Position numbers and translations under genes: made by a program
Origin: Pollutiaquabacter aromativorans
GTDB taxonomy: Bacteria > Bacteroidota > Bacteroidia > AKYH767-A > 2013-40CM-41-45
NCBI GenBank assembly: GCA_049177215.1
Contig: CP185379.1
Coordinates: 2,914,001 to 2,978,000, forward strand
Direction of reading: 5' to 3'
DNA length: 64,000 bases
Notes under the pieces: model-generated
What the model was told of the DNA's origin: nothing
The model's database searches: none
Seen by the model: only the letters and a program-made list of their open reading frames with translations
Shown: positions 14,310 to 22,825 of the stretch, piece by piece
Layout of the letters: each line of letters starts with the position of its first letter
Position numbering within the stretch: position 1 is the first letter of the stretch

Positions 14310-15449
14310 ATGCGGTTCGCAGCGGTTATCGGCCACAAATCCGTGAAGGAAAAACTCACGGCTACCGCCCGGGAAGGGCGGGTGAGCCATGCGCAGCTTT
14401 TTTTGGGACCCGAAGGCGCGGGCAACCTGGCCATGGCCCTTGCCTATGCGCAGTTCCTCGTCTGTGAAAACCGCGAAGCGGCCGATTCCTGTGGCACGTG
14501 TCCGGCCTGTGTGAAGATGAGCCGCATGGTCCATCCGGATGTTTCGTATAGTTATCCGGTGGCGGGCAAGGAAAAGATCAAGAATCCGAAGAGCGTCGAC
14601 TTCGTGGAAGAATGGCGCAAAGCGGTGACCGACAATCCGTATCTCGGCTACGCCGAATGGGTCGAACAACTCGACATCGAGAACAAGCAAGGACTCATTT
14701 CCGTCGACGAAGCGGCCGACATCCTGCGCCGGCTCAGCCTGAAAGCGGTGGAGGCGCCGTATCGGATCGTCCTCATCTGGTGTCCGGAAAAGATGAATGC
14801 GCAATCGGCGAACAAATTGCTCAAGATCATCGAAGAGCCGCCGGTCGACACGGTCTTCCTGCTCGTCGCCAGCCAGTACGAACAACTGCTTCCTACCATC
14901 ACCTCGCGTACGCAACTCGTCAAGGTGAACCGCCTCCGCGACGACGAACTGACTACCGCGCTCGTCGAACGACACGGGCTCAGCCGGGACGACGCGAAGA
15001 AAGTGGCGCACCGTTCCGACGGCAGCTACCGGCAGGCGCAGCTCATCTTATCGGAAGAGACGCCCGAATCGGATCCGGCCGCGCAGTTCCTTGCCTGGAT
15101 GCGCGCCTGCCTGCAACTCAACGTTGGCGCACTGTCCAAACAGATGGACGAATTCGCGAGCGAGTCGCGCGAACGACAGAAGTCCTACCTGCAATTCTGT
15201 CTGCAGATCGTGCGCGAATGCGTGTTGCTGCAATACGGCGACGAACGGTTGGTGCGACTGGAAGGAAAAGACATGGAAGCCTACCGGAAGTTCGCGCCTT
15301 TCGTGCATACCGGCAACATGGACATCTTTTCAAAAACGCTCAACGACGCCATCTTCCACCTCGAGCGCAACGCCAACGCGAAGATCCTGTTCATGGACGT
15401 TTCGTTTTCCATCCACCGGCTGTTGCAGCTGAAGGCGGTTCCCGCCTGA
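14310..15449 (+). CDS. holB: DNA polymerase III delta-prime subunit
   Basis: It is the stator subunit of the clamp loader that places the sliding clamp on DNA. The 379-residue protein has the AAA+ fold of delta-prime: an N-terminal RFAAVIGHKSVKEKL, a P-loop position that reads GPEGAGN with Asn replacing the Lys (delta-prime does not hydrolyse ATP), the zinc-binding cysteines CENREAADSCGTCPAC, the sensor region NKLLKIIEEPPVDTVFLLVAS and TSRTQ in the place of the SRC motif. The C-terminal domain is helical. The ATG is 6 bp after a promoter box. Confidence 0.92.
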   Translation: MRFAAVIGHKSVKEKLTATAREGRVSHAQLFLGPEGAGNLAMALAYAQFLVCENREAADSCGTCPACVKMSRMVHPDVSYSYPVAGKEKIKNPKSVDFVEEWRKAVTDNPYLGYAEWVEQLDIENKQGLISVDEAADILRRLSLKAVEAPYRIVLIWCPEKMNAQSANKLLKIIEEPPVDTVFLLVASQYEQLLPTITSRTQLVKVNRLRDDELTTALVERHGLSRDDAKKVAHRSDGSYRQAQLILSEETPESDPAAQFLAWMRACLQLNVGALSKQMDEFASESRERQKSYLQFCLQIVRECVLLQYGDERLVRLEGKDMEAYRKFAPFVHTGNMDIFSKTLNDAIFHLERNANAKILFMDVSFSIHRLLQLKAVPA

Positions 15450-15457
15450 AGCCCGGC

Positions 15458-17383
15458 TCAGTCCGTTTTCAGGATGCGGCAATTACCTGCTTCTGTCTGC
15501 AACAAGTAAACTCCGCTGGCAAGTCCGTCAAGACTCAGGTGAAGATCGTGTTCTCCGGTAGCCGAACTTTCACGTAGCCGTCGTCCTTGCAGGTCGGTGA
15601 TCAACAGCCGGCCCTGAATCGGTTGGTCCGAGATCACTTGAAGATCTCGCTGAGTCGGGTTCGGGAAAACACGGATACCGGAAGTCGGCGCGATTGAATT
15701 CAGGGCATTGACGATCTGCCGGATGTTGACCTGTAAACGGAAACCGACGAACAGGTCCGAAGCTTCCATCGGCTGCCAGGACCCGAAGGAACTCTTCGCC
15801 CAGGCCTTGCGGTAACGGTAGTTCTTCCAGTTCGAAGACAGCGAAGCGCTGTTTGTGTGCTCGCGCAGACAAACGAAATACTCGCCATCATTCAAGGGGA
15901 ATAAGCCCGATTCCAACGGCAAGGTAACCGGCGTGCCCGCAACATAAGCCGGGGGCACGTGATAGGTAAGCGTGCGGACGATCAGGTTGCCGGGTGCACC
16001 GTTGAATGTCCAGAGCTCCGCATACAAGCTGTCACCTGCAACAGGTGCTTCGAGTGAAAAGGTGATGGAAGAGATCTCCGCCCCGACCGGCAATTCGAAG
16101 GATTGTCCGACTCGACCACCATTGCCGAGTCCGAGACCTGTAAAAGCCGGTCCTTCATCATAGGCCAGGGTGGAATCACTTACCTCGAATCGATAGTCGA
16201 GCGAATCGTTTGGCGTGAACTGATCCGCGGGTGTACTGAGGAGACTGGCGACTACCCGGATGCGGCCTGTGGCCGAAGGATGGAACCCTGTAGGAAAGTA
16301 CCCGGAAGATCGATCGGCAGGCGCCATCGCTGCAACACTTCGTGTCGTGTTCACGAGCAGGGACTGAAGCGAATCGTAGAGGGCAGCTTGCACTTCGACC
16401 ACATCGAGGGTATCCGTACCGACATTTCGGAACTTACAGTTCCATTCCAGTTCATAAGCCTGTGCCAGCGCCAGCGGCACACGCGTATAGGGTGGCGAGA
16501 GCCGAAGGGTATCCATCGCGGCATCCGCTGCGAGCAGTGAATCCGAGCTGAGTTCGACCGAGAAGAGCAGATCGTCGGGAACTCCCTGCAGTACTCCGAC
16601 CAGACTCAGGCGGCCGGGTGCGAGCCCGTTGGCAATGGACAAGCCTCCTGCCTGACCATAAGCGAGCTGATCGCCCAGTCGGTGCATGACGGGGAAAGAG
16701 ACACCATCGGGAATACCGCTCGCGACCGGTATGCGTACGATCCGGTGGAGACCGTCCGGCGTGATCCGTGCAAATGCCCAGAGGTATGGCCCACCGGACG
16801 TCACCGCGTCGAATGCAAGGCCGTAGATGCCGGCCAGTCCGTGCACGGCAGACGGAATGGTCTGCAAGGTCGCGCCAGTCCGGTCGAAGAGCACCATGGG
16901 ATAATCGTCGTATGCCACCCAGAACGCGTCGCGGGTGGAATCATACGCGACGCCTTTCGGGAACAAGGGCAGCAGAATGGAATCCGTAACGGCTAAGGTG
17001 GAAGGATTGACTTCGTAGAGGTAGATGCCCTGGTCCTGCGCGATGTAGAGACTACTGCCATCCGTCGTGATCGCGGTGGTACCGGTGTCGGGCAAGCCGG
17101 TAATGGTGAGCGAATCCACCAGGCTGCCACCGACGGAAAAGCGGCGGATCATGGGCCCGTCGAATCCGCCGGTCCAGAATCGCCCCTGGAAGTAGAGCGC
17201 GCAGGTGTAAGCATCGTTACCGGAAGGTGCACTGAGGTTGAAGCCGGACTGCGGGTCGAACAGGCGAGCCGAAGATGGCTCGGTGTGAAAACCGGACATC
17301 CTGAAGCGAAGGTCCTGGTCGGATTGCGCAGCGAGCCGGAGTGTGATGCCCGCAATCAGGAAGAGTGTCAAACGAAGGTTCAT
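15458..17383 (-). CDS. T9SS-secreted protein, probable beta-propeller
   Basis: The 641-residue protein has a signal peptide (MNLRLTLFLIAGITLRLAAQ) and a T9SS type A domain at the end (GIRVFPNPTQRDLQV, then LLITDLQGRRLRESSATG, GLASGVYLLQTEAG). The N-terminal 280 residues contain repeated strands of the kind AITTDGSSLYIAQDQGIYLYEV and GVAYDSTRDAFWVAYDDYP, which suggests a beta-propeller. A second beta-rich part (about 330-560) includes a segment with SISSITFSL-like strands (SSITFSLEAPVAGDSLYAEL). No catalytic motif is seen. It faces holB tail to tail with 8 bp between the stop codons. Confidence 0.8.
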   Translation of the reverse strand: MNLRLTLFLIAGITLRLAAQSDQDLRFRMSGFHTEPSSARLFDPQSGFNLSAPSGNDAYTCALYFQGRFWTGGFDGPMIRRFSVGGSLVDSLTITGLPDTGTTAITTDGSSLYIAQDQGIYLYEVNPSTLAVTDSILLPLFPKGVAYDSTRDAFWVAYDDYPMVLFDRTGATLQTIPSAVHGLAGIYGLAFDAVTSGGPYLWAFARITPDGLHRIVRIPVASGIPDGVSFPVMHRLGDQLAYGQAGGLSIANGLAPGRLSLVGVLQGVPDDLLFSVELSSDSLLAADAAMDTLRLSPPYTRVPLALAQAYELEWNCKFRNVGTDTLDVVEVQAALYDSLQSLLVNTTRSVAAMAPADRSSGYFPTGFHPSATGRIRVVASLLSTPADQFTPNDSLDYRFEVSDSTLAYDEGPAFTGLGLGNGGRVGQSFELPVGAEISSITFSLEAPVAGDSLYAELWTFNGAPGNLIVRTLTYHVPPAYVAGTPVTLPLESGLFPLNDGEYFVCLREHTNSASLSSNWKNYRYRKAWAKSSFGSWQPMEASDLFVGFRLQVNIRQIVNALNSIAPTSGIRVFPNPTQRDLQVISDQPIQGRLLITDLQGRRLRESSATGEHDLHLSLDGLASGVYLLQTEAGNCRILKTD

Positions 17384-17609
17384 GATGGGTGTGAATTCGG
17401 TTAAAGCGATCGAAAGTTAAAATAAAACCGCAGCTCACAAGCGTACCCGAATTGTCATATTAGCGAACCGGCCTTCATCCTCCTTCCGACAAAGAATACG
17501 CGCCTTTCAACAATCACTTGCTGGAAAACCGGGCCCGGCTTCCGGCCGGAAAGCTGAAGCATTTCTTTCTTTCGCAACATCATCCAACCTTTCACCAAAC
17601 CCACGCACC
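17384..17609. other. Intergenic region between divergent T9SS genes
   Basis: This 226-bp region separates two divergent secreted-protein genes and must hold both promoters. On the minus strand TAACTTTCG (around 17415) is close to the -7 box but one base too long. No repeat or small gene is seen. Confidence 0.4.
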
Positions 17610-18464
17610 ATGCATCGTCCTTTACATTCACTTTCGTTCGTACTGCTGTTCGTCGCTCTTCAGTTGTCCGTTACTGCACAACAGGTATGCGACTCCGTTT
17701 TCACACCCTGCTTCAATACGACTTCCGGCACCGGCTTCTTCCTCGACCTGGAAGCCGCGACCGATGTGACCATTGAGGGCTTTTCCACCATGTCGCAGGG
17801 AGCCGGAACCCGCGATGTGGAATTGTACTATCGTCCCGGTGGTTTTGCCGGATACGAAACCGACGCCGCTGCCTGGACGCTCGCCGGCAGTGCCAGCGGC
17901 TTTGATCCTGTGAGTGCCATTTCATGTCCCATTCCGGTGACACCGCTGCCAATCACCTTCAACGTCTGTATCCCGGCAGGAGAGCGCTACGGTTTTTACC
18001 TCGCCAGCACGAGCGGTTCCGGTTCCTTTGAACTGTATGATACGCTCACGACCGGGACCCTGTTCTCGGACGACGGTACGCTGCGTCTGTACGTCGGCAA
18101 AGGCGCCTTTGCTTTCGGAGCATTCACCGGATTTGTCACGCAGAACAAACTCATGCAGGGTACGATCCAGTATTCCTGCGGCTGCTCGACCGGACTGCAG
18201 CATCCATCGGCTGCATCGAACGTGCGCTTGTTCCCTTCCATCGTGACGCGCGAATTCCAACTTGACCTTTCCAAGGCACAGGGTGTTTATCAATCCGCAC
18301 GCATACTGGACAGTGCCGGTCGACTGCTCGATCAGCTCGAACTGGACGCCACCGCGACCAGCATTCTCCGAAACGTCGCTTCGCTTTCGCCGGGTGTGTA
18401 CACCCTGCAATTGACCGGTTTGAAATCCTCCGCGCAGCTCAAATTCGTGCGGAGCAGCGATTAA
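17610..18464 (+). CDS. T9SS-secreted protein
   Basis: The 284-residue protein has a signal peptide (MHRPLHSLSFVLLFVALQLSVTAQQ) and a single beta-sandwich-like domain (about 26-195) with FFLDLEAATDVTIEGFSTMS, VELYYRPGGFAG and FNVCIPAGERYGFYLAS. This resembles lectin-like or jelly-roll exported domains. A Cys-Gly-Cys (YSCGCSTG) precedes the T9SS type A region (VRLFPSIVTREFQLDLS, then SARILDSAGRLLDQL and LSPGVYTLQLTG). The usual PNP motif is replaced by PSI, a small deviation. Function unknown. Confidence 0.78.
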   Translation: MHRPLHSLSFVLLFVALQLSVTAQQVCDSVFTPCFNTTSGTGFFLDLEAATDVTIEGFSTMSQGAGTRDVELYYRPGGFAGYETDAAAWTLAGSASGFDPVSAISCPIPVTPLPITFNVCIPAGERYGFYLASTSGSGSFELYDTLTTGTLFSDDGTLRLYVGKGAFAFGAFTGFVTQNKLMQGTIQYSCGCSTGLQHPSAASNVRLFPSIVTREFQLDLSKAQGVYQSARILDSAGRLLDQLELDATATSILRNVASLSPGVYTLQLTGLKSSAQLKFVRSSD

Positions 18465-18592
18465 TCGGTCACCCAAACACGACGTTCAAGCGTGCAGGGA
18501 ATGCAGTGGATGCGTACGCGTGGATACCATTGCTTTACCTTATCATGGTCATGTATCTGACGATCAGCCTCTTAGCATTGGCGAAAATTCAC

Positions 18593-18600
18593 TATTTTTG
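18593..18600 (+). promoter_or_regulatory. -7 promoter box of the ricT-like/gldH unit
   Basis: TATTTTTG, 31 bp before the ATG at 18632. It probably serves both the PSP1 gene and gldH, which follows 3 bp after it. Confidence 0.55.
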
Positions 18601-18631
18601 AACCTCATCAGAATTTCCTCCCCTATTTATT

Positions 18632-20236
18632 ATGGCTTGCGCTTCGTGCGGAACAGGAACAGACGGGAAACCGGGTGGGTGCCGCAGCAACGGCACCTGT
18701 AGCACAGGTGGCTGTAACAAGTTGAACGTCTACAATTGGTTGTCGGATATGGTGTTGCCCAACGGGCAGCAGTCGTTCGACGTTGTAGAAGTACGCTTCA
18801 AAGGCAGCCGCAAAGAATTTTTCCGGAACAAAGAGCTGCAGGACCTGCGTGTGGGTGATATGGTAGCGGTGGAAGGAAGTCCCGGTCACGACGTCGGCAC
18901 GGTGTCGATGGTTGGCGAGTTGGTGCGCTTCCAGTTGCGCAAGAAGAGTCTGGCAGAGAATTCGGAGTCGATCAAAGCGCTCTACCGCAAAGCCAAGCCG
19001 GGCGATGTGGAGAAGTGGTGCGAGATGAAAGACAAAGAGCCCGCCACGCGCAAGCGCACGCGGGAGATCATCGAATCGCTCAAGCTCAACATGAAGTTGA
19101 GCGATGTCGAATTCCAGGGCGACGGCAAGAAAGCCACCTTCTACTATACCGCTGAAGAGCGCGTCGATTTTCGAGAACTCATCAAGCGTCTCGCCGATGA
19201 GTTCCGTATCCGGGTCGAGATGCGGCAGATCGGCATGCGGCAGGAAGCCAGCCGCTTGGGCGGCATTGGTGTCTGTGGCCGTGAACTTTGCTGTTCCACC
19301 TGGCTCACCGATTTCAAGACCGTATCGACCAGCGCGGCGCGCTATCAGAATCTTGCGCTCAATCCCGCCAAGCTCGCGGGACAATGCGGCAAGCTCAAGT
19401 GTTGTCTTAACTACGAACTGGATTCGTACATGGACGCGGTACGCGACATTCCGGCTTCGAACATCATCCTCGAAACCGAGAAAGGTCGCGCGTTCCACCG
19501 CAAGACCGATATCTTCAAGCGATTGATGTGGTACGCGTTCAGCGAGAACGAGCGGAGAGGCGAAGGCGAACAAGCGTTCACCGGCGAAGGCAACTGGGTC
19601 GTCATGCCCGTCGATCGTGTGAAGGAGATCGTCGCGCTGAACAAAGAAGGCAAGAAGCCGGGCGAACTCATGGAAGGCGACTGGCTGGAAGTGGAGGTCG
19701 AAGAAGAACCGGACTACGCCAACGTGGTTGGTCAGGACCGGATCGACCGGATGGACAAGAAGAAGAAGAAAAAGAAGAAGAAGAAATCATCCGGCAGCGG
19801 CAACGCTCAACAGGCAGCTCCAACGGGTCAGGCACAGGGCGGACAACCCCAGGGTGGCCAACCGAAAGAACGCGGACAGCAAGGTGGTCAACAACGGCAG
19901 CGACCCGACAACCGTCCGCAAGGCGGCAAAGGAAGCGGGCCTCGTCCGCAGCAGAACCAGCAGCAAGGCGGCAAACCGCAGCAACAGGGTCAGCAACAGA
20001 ACCAACAGCAACGTCAGCAACAGGGGCAGCGTCCCCAGCAGCAAGGACAAAACAACAACCGTCAGCAGCAACAGGGACCGCGTCCGCAACAGCAACAAAC
20101 TCCGCGTCCGCAGGGCGAACAGCGTCCGCAGCAGGAGCAGCGCCCACAGGGCGGAAACCGGGAGCCACGTCAGCGGCCTTCCGCACCTCCGCGTCAGTCG
20201 CCCGGACAATCAACGCCGCCGCCAGAATCGAACTGA
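18632..20236 (+). CDS. PSP1/RicT-like protein with long disordered tail
   Basis: The PSP1 family includes RicT (YaaT) of Bacillus, part of an iron-sulphur complex that affects RNA processing; the role in Bacteroidota is not established. The protein has 534 residues. The first 30 are Cys-rich (CASCG, CRSNGTC, GGC). The PSP1 core (about 35-345) contains FDVVEVRFKGSRKEFFRN and the two family Cys motifs VCGRELCC (near 213) and CGKLKCCLNYE (near 251). Residues 375-385 are a run of ten Lys, and 386-534 are a low-complexity Gln/Gly/Pro/Arg tail, both absent from ordinary PSP1 proteins. It is 3 bp before gldH. Confidence 0.88.
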   Translation: MACASCGTGTDGKPGGCRSNGTCSTGGCNKLNVYNWLSDMVLPNGQQSFDVVEVRFKGSRKEFFRNKELQDLRVGDMVAVEGSPGHDVGTVSMVGELVRFQLRKKSLAENSESIKALYRKAKPGDVEKWCEMKDKEPATRKRTREIIESLKLNMKLSDVEFQGDGKKATFYYTAEERVDFRELIKRLADEFRIRVEMRQIGMRQEASRLGGIGVCGRELCCSTWLTDFKTVSTSAARYQNLALNPAKLAGQCGKLKCCLNYELDSYMDAVRDIPASNIILETEKGRAFHRKTDIFKRLMWYAFSENERRGEGEQAFTGEGNWVVMPVDRVKEIVALNKEGKKPGELMEGDWLEVEVEEEPDYANVVGQDRIDRMDKKKKKKKKKKSSGSGNAQQAAPTGQAQGGQPQGGQPKERGQQGGQQRQRPDNRPQGGKGSGPRPQQNQQQGGKPQQQGQQQNQQQRQQQGQRPQQQGQNNNRQQQQGPRPQQQQTPRPQGEQRPQQEQRPQGGNREPRQRPSAPPRQSPGQSTPPPESN

Positions 20237-20239
20237 TCC

Positions 20240-20731
20240 GTGAACAAACCTTCACTTCGTACTCTCCTGCTGCTTACGATCCTGTCGTTGTCGCTGAGTT
20301 CGTGCGACCGTTCCGTACTGTTCGAAGAGAACGTTCGCATTCCCGACAACCGCTGGGATGCCGCGAACGTCATCAAGCTTGAGGCGGATATTCCCGATAC
20401 GGCTCAGTTGTACAATCTCTACGTGAACGTGCGCAATGCCGGCGGGTATCCCTACTCCAACATCTTCCTTTTCCTCAACACCACCCTACCCGACGGCAAG
20501 CGTTCACGCGATACCCTCGAAGTGACCCTGGCCGACGACAAAGGACAATGGCTGGGTGACGGCATGGGCGATATCTGGGACAACCGCGCACTCTTCCGCG
20601 AGCGGATGCGCTTCCCACAGAGCGGCCTTTACACGTTCGAGATCGAGCAGGCGATGCGACAGAATCCCCTTCCGCAGATCATGGATGTCGGCTTGCGCAT
20701 CGAGCGATACGACGATCCGGCCGGGCGTTGA
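20240..20731 (+). CDS. gldH: Gliding motility lipoprotein GldH
   Basis: GldH is one of the lipoproteins needed for gliding in Flavobacterium and is linked there to T9SS function. It is also present in non-gliding Bacteroidota. The 163-residue protein starts with GTG and has a lipoprotein signal (LRTLLLLTILSLSLSSC, Cys22). The family pattern is visible in CDRSVLFEENVRIPDNRWD, NLYVNVRNAGGYPYSNIFLFL, the TLPDGKRSRDTLEVTLAD segment and GLYTFEIEQAMR. The 3-bp spacing from the PSP1 gene shows cotranscription and probably translational coupling. It fits the seven T9SS cargo proteins in the window. Confidence 0.93.
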   Translation: MNKPSLRTLLLLTILSLSLSSCDRSVLFEENVRIPDNRWDAANVIKLEADIPDTAQLYNLYVNVRNAGGYPYSNIFLFLNTTLPDGKRSRDTLEVTLADDKGQWLGDGMGDIWDNRALFRERMRFPQSGLYTFEIEQAMRQNPLPQIMDVGLRIERYDDPAGR

Positions 20732-20743
20732 TCCTGCTTCGCC

Positions 20744-21253
20744 TCAGGTTAATCTCCGCCCGCTGCTTTTTCTCAATCGGAGAATGATGGCTCCTTCCGC
20801 CAACGCGAGCAAGGCGAAGAACCACAGCCACGCGCTTCGACCGCTCCTTCCGGATTTATACTTCGTCAGCTCCGCCTCGTAACGCGCGGCACGGGCCGTC
20901 ATCGTGTCGGATACGGCCTGCAGGTTCCGGATACGGTCCGCGTCGCGGGAGGCATCGTAGGTCATGCTGACCCGTTCGAAGGTGCGCTGGTCCAGCATAC
21001 GATCGAGCAGCCGGATGATCTCGTTGTCGGTCTCTACGATCGCTGCCAGACGATCGTGCGAACCTTTCAGGTCGGTCTTGGTACGCTGGCCGAAGATTCC
21101 GCTTTTTTGCTGCAGGCTGCCCGTGTATTCCCGGAATTGCGCAGCGCGACCTTCGAGCAGGTGGATCAGTTCAGCACGTTCGGCGGAGTTTCCGTTCGCA
21201 AAGGAATTCAGGGAATAGCAGCAGCAGACAAGGACCAGGAAGTGTCGTAGCAT
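20744..21253 (-). CDS. Hypothetical exported coiled-coil protein with C-terminal anchor
   Basis: I do not recognise this protein. From Met 21253 (169 residues; an alternative Met lies at 21262) it has a signal peptide (MLRHFLVLVCCCYSLNSFA), a long helical region (about 25-130) with heptad-like spacing (ELIHLLEGRAAQFREY, IVETDNEIIRLLDRMLDQ, LQAVSDTMTARAARYEAELTKY), then a transmembrane helix AWLWFFALLALAEGAIIL and a short basic tail. It may be a periplasmic coiled coil fixed in the inner membrane. It converges on gldH with 12 bp between. Confidence 0.65.
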   Translation of the reverse strand: MLRHFLVLVCCCYSLNSFANGNSAERAELIHLLEGRAAQFREYTGSLQQKSGIFGQRTKTDLKGSHDRLAAIVETDNEIIRLLDRMLDQRTFERVSMTYDASRDADRIRNLQAVSDTMTARAARYEAELTKYKSGRSGRSAWLWFFALLALAEGAIILRLRKSSGRRLT

Positions 21254-21319
21254 GGTAACCATTAACGTAATTTAAGAATCCTTATTGGTCCTGCGATGAA
21301 ACGGGTACCGCCTTTTCGA

Positions 21320-21327
21320 TACCTTCG
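21320..21327 (+). promoter_or_regulatory. -7 promoter box of the M16 peptidase operon
   Basis: TACCTTCG, 25 bp before the ATG at 21353. It lies inside the longer open frame from 21296, which supports the downstream start. Confidence 0.5.
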
Positions 21328-21352
21328 CAGTATATACATTCATCCTAAGTCC

Positions 21353-22825
21353 ATGAGAAGACTACTCTTATTGATATGCTGTAGCCTATGGTTAAGCACT
21401 TTGGCTCAGTCGCCCAAAAAGAAACCCATTCAGGTGGCTCCAGTCATTTCAAAGCCTTTACCCTCCGCTACTAAGCCCATTCAGCAGGCAAGTTCGGAAA
21501 AAGAGAAACCAAGCAACCGGGAAGGGGAGAAAATGACGTCCAGCGACATTCTTCCATACCCTATTTACCAGAAGCGAATGGCAAATGGTTTGAACGTCGT
21601 AACAGTTCCTTATCCCAGCCCGGGCGTTGCAGCATTCTATATCATTGTGCGGGTTGGGTCGCGAGACGAGATTGAAATTGGCAAGTCCGGCTTTGCGCAT
21701 TTTTTCGAACACATGATGTTCCGGGGAACGAAACGATTTCCAAAGGAAGCATACAGTGCAGCTTTAAAATCTACCGGAGCATCTGCAAATGCTAACACTA
21801 GTCTCGACCGCACAGTTTATCACATGACCGCTGATGCATCAAAATTAGACCTACTGTTCGATCTGGAAGCAGACCGCTTCATGAATCTTGATTATTCAGA
21901 ACAAGATTTTCGAACCGAAGCGGGCGCGGTAAAAGGTGAATACACCAAGAACTCCTCGAACCCGTATACCAAATTGAACGAGTTGATCCAGAATGCGGCT
22001 TTCGATCAACACACCTATAAACATACAACGATGGGCTTCTTAAAAGACATCATTGATATGCCTAACCAATTTGCATATTCCCGAAATTTTTTCAGCAGAT
22101 TTTATCGACCGGAGTATACAACCATCCTCGTGGTTGGTGATGTAAAACCGGGGGCGGTGGAAGGATTAGCCAATAAGTACTTTGGACGATGGGAAATGGG
22201 GAACTATAAATCTCCGGTACCCCAGGAACCAGCACAATCTGGTGTTCGTTTTGCGCACATGAAAAAACCAGGCTTCCCACCCTACCTGAGTTTGAACTAC
22301 CGGGGCCCGGCCTATTCCGACAATTCGAAAGACCTTGCTGCGCTGAATATCCTTGGCGCGGTACTCTTCTCCGAGAACTCAACCCTTTATGAGGATCTGG
22401 TTATGAAGGACCAGACGGTACGTTCATTGGATGCTGGAATCTATCCAACCCGAGATCCATTTCTATTTAGCGTAGAAGCTTCATTGGTCGCCGATTCCTC
22501 CATGATCTTGATTCAAAATCGTTTACTCGAAGCACTTGGACAAGCTAAGGTCAAGGCACTGGAATCGAAGAAAATTGATCAAGCTCGAGAAAACATCCGG
22601 AATTCTTTTGCCATGAGCATTGACAATCCAACTTCGATTGCGGAAGCATTGAGTAGCGCCATTTGGTTAACAGGAGATCCCGAATCCCTGAACCGACAGT
22701 ATCGTCAATACGAGCAAATCACCGCCGATGATATCCAACGCGTAGCCAACCAGTATTGCACGGAAGATCGTCTAACGATTGGAACCATATCCAGTGCTGA
22801 AAACTCCCCCTTCAAAAAGCCATGA
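21353..22825 (+). CDS. M16 family zinc peptidase, active subunit
   Basis: It is an exported metallopeptidase of the pitrilysin/insulinase family. The 490-residue protein has a signal peptide (MRRLLLLICCSLWLSTLAQ) and the inverted zinc motif HFFEH (FAHFFEHMMFRGT), with the downstream glutamate in the TEAGAVKGEYTKN segment. The N- and C-terminal M16 halves are about 50-250 and 260-470. Its stop overlaps the start of the next gene (ATGA), which encodes a partner without the zinc motif. Such pairs act as a heterodimeric peptidase in other bacteria. Codons here are poorer in G/C at third positions than in the flanking genes. Met 21353 is chosen for the signal peptide. Confidence 0.92.
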   Translation: MRRLLLLICCSLWLSTLAQSPKKKPIQVAPVISKPLPSATKPIQQASSEKEKPSNREGEKMTSSDILPYPIYQKRMANGLNVVTVPYPSPGVAAFYIIVRVGSRDEIEIGKSGFAHFFEHMMFRGTKRFPKEAYSAALKSTGASANANTSLDRTVYHMTADASKLDLLFDLEADRFMNLDYSEQDFRTEAGAVKGEYTKNSSNPYTKLNELIQNAAFDQHTYKHTTMGFLKDIIDMPNQFAYSRNFFSRFYRPEYTTILVVGDVKPGAVEGLANKYFGRWEMGNYKSPVPQEPAQSGVRFAHMKKPGFPPYLSLNYRGPAYSDNSKDLAALNILGAVLFSENSTLYEDLVMKDQTVRSLDAGIYPTRDPFLFSVEASLVADSSMILIQNRLLEALGQAKVKALESKKIDQARENIRNSFAMSIDNPTSIAEALSSAIWLTGDPESLNRQYRQYEQITADDIQRVANQYCTEDRLTIGTISSAENSPFKKP

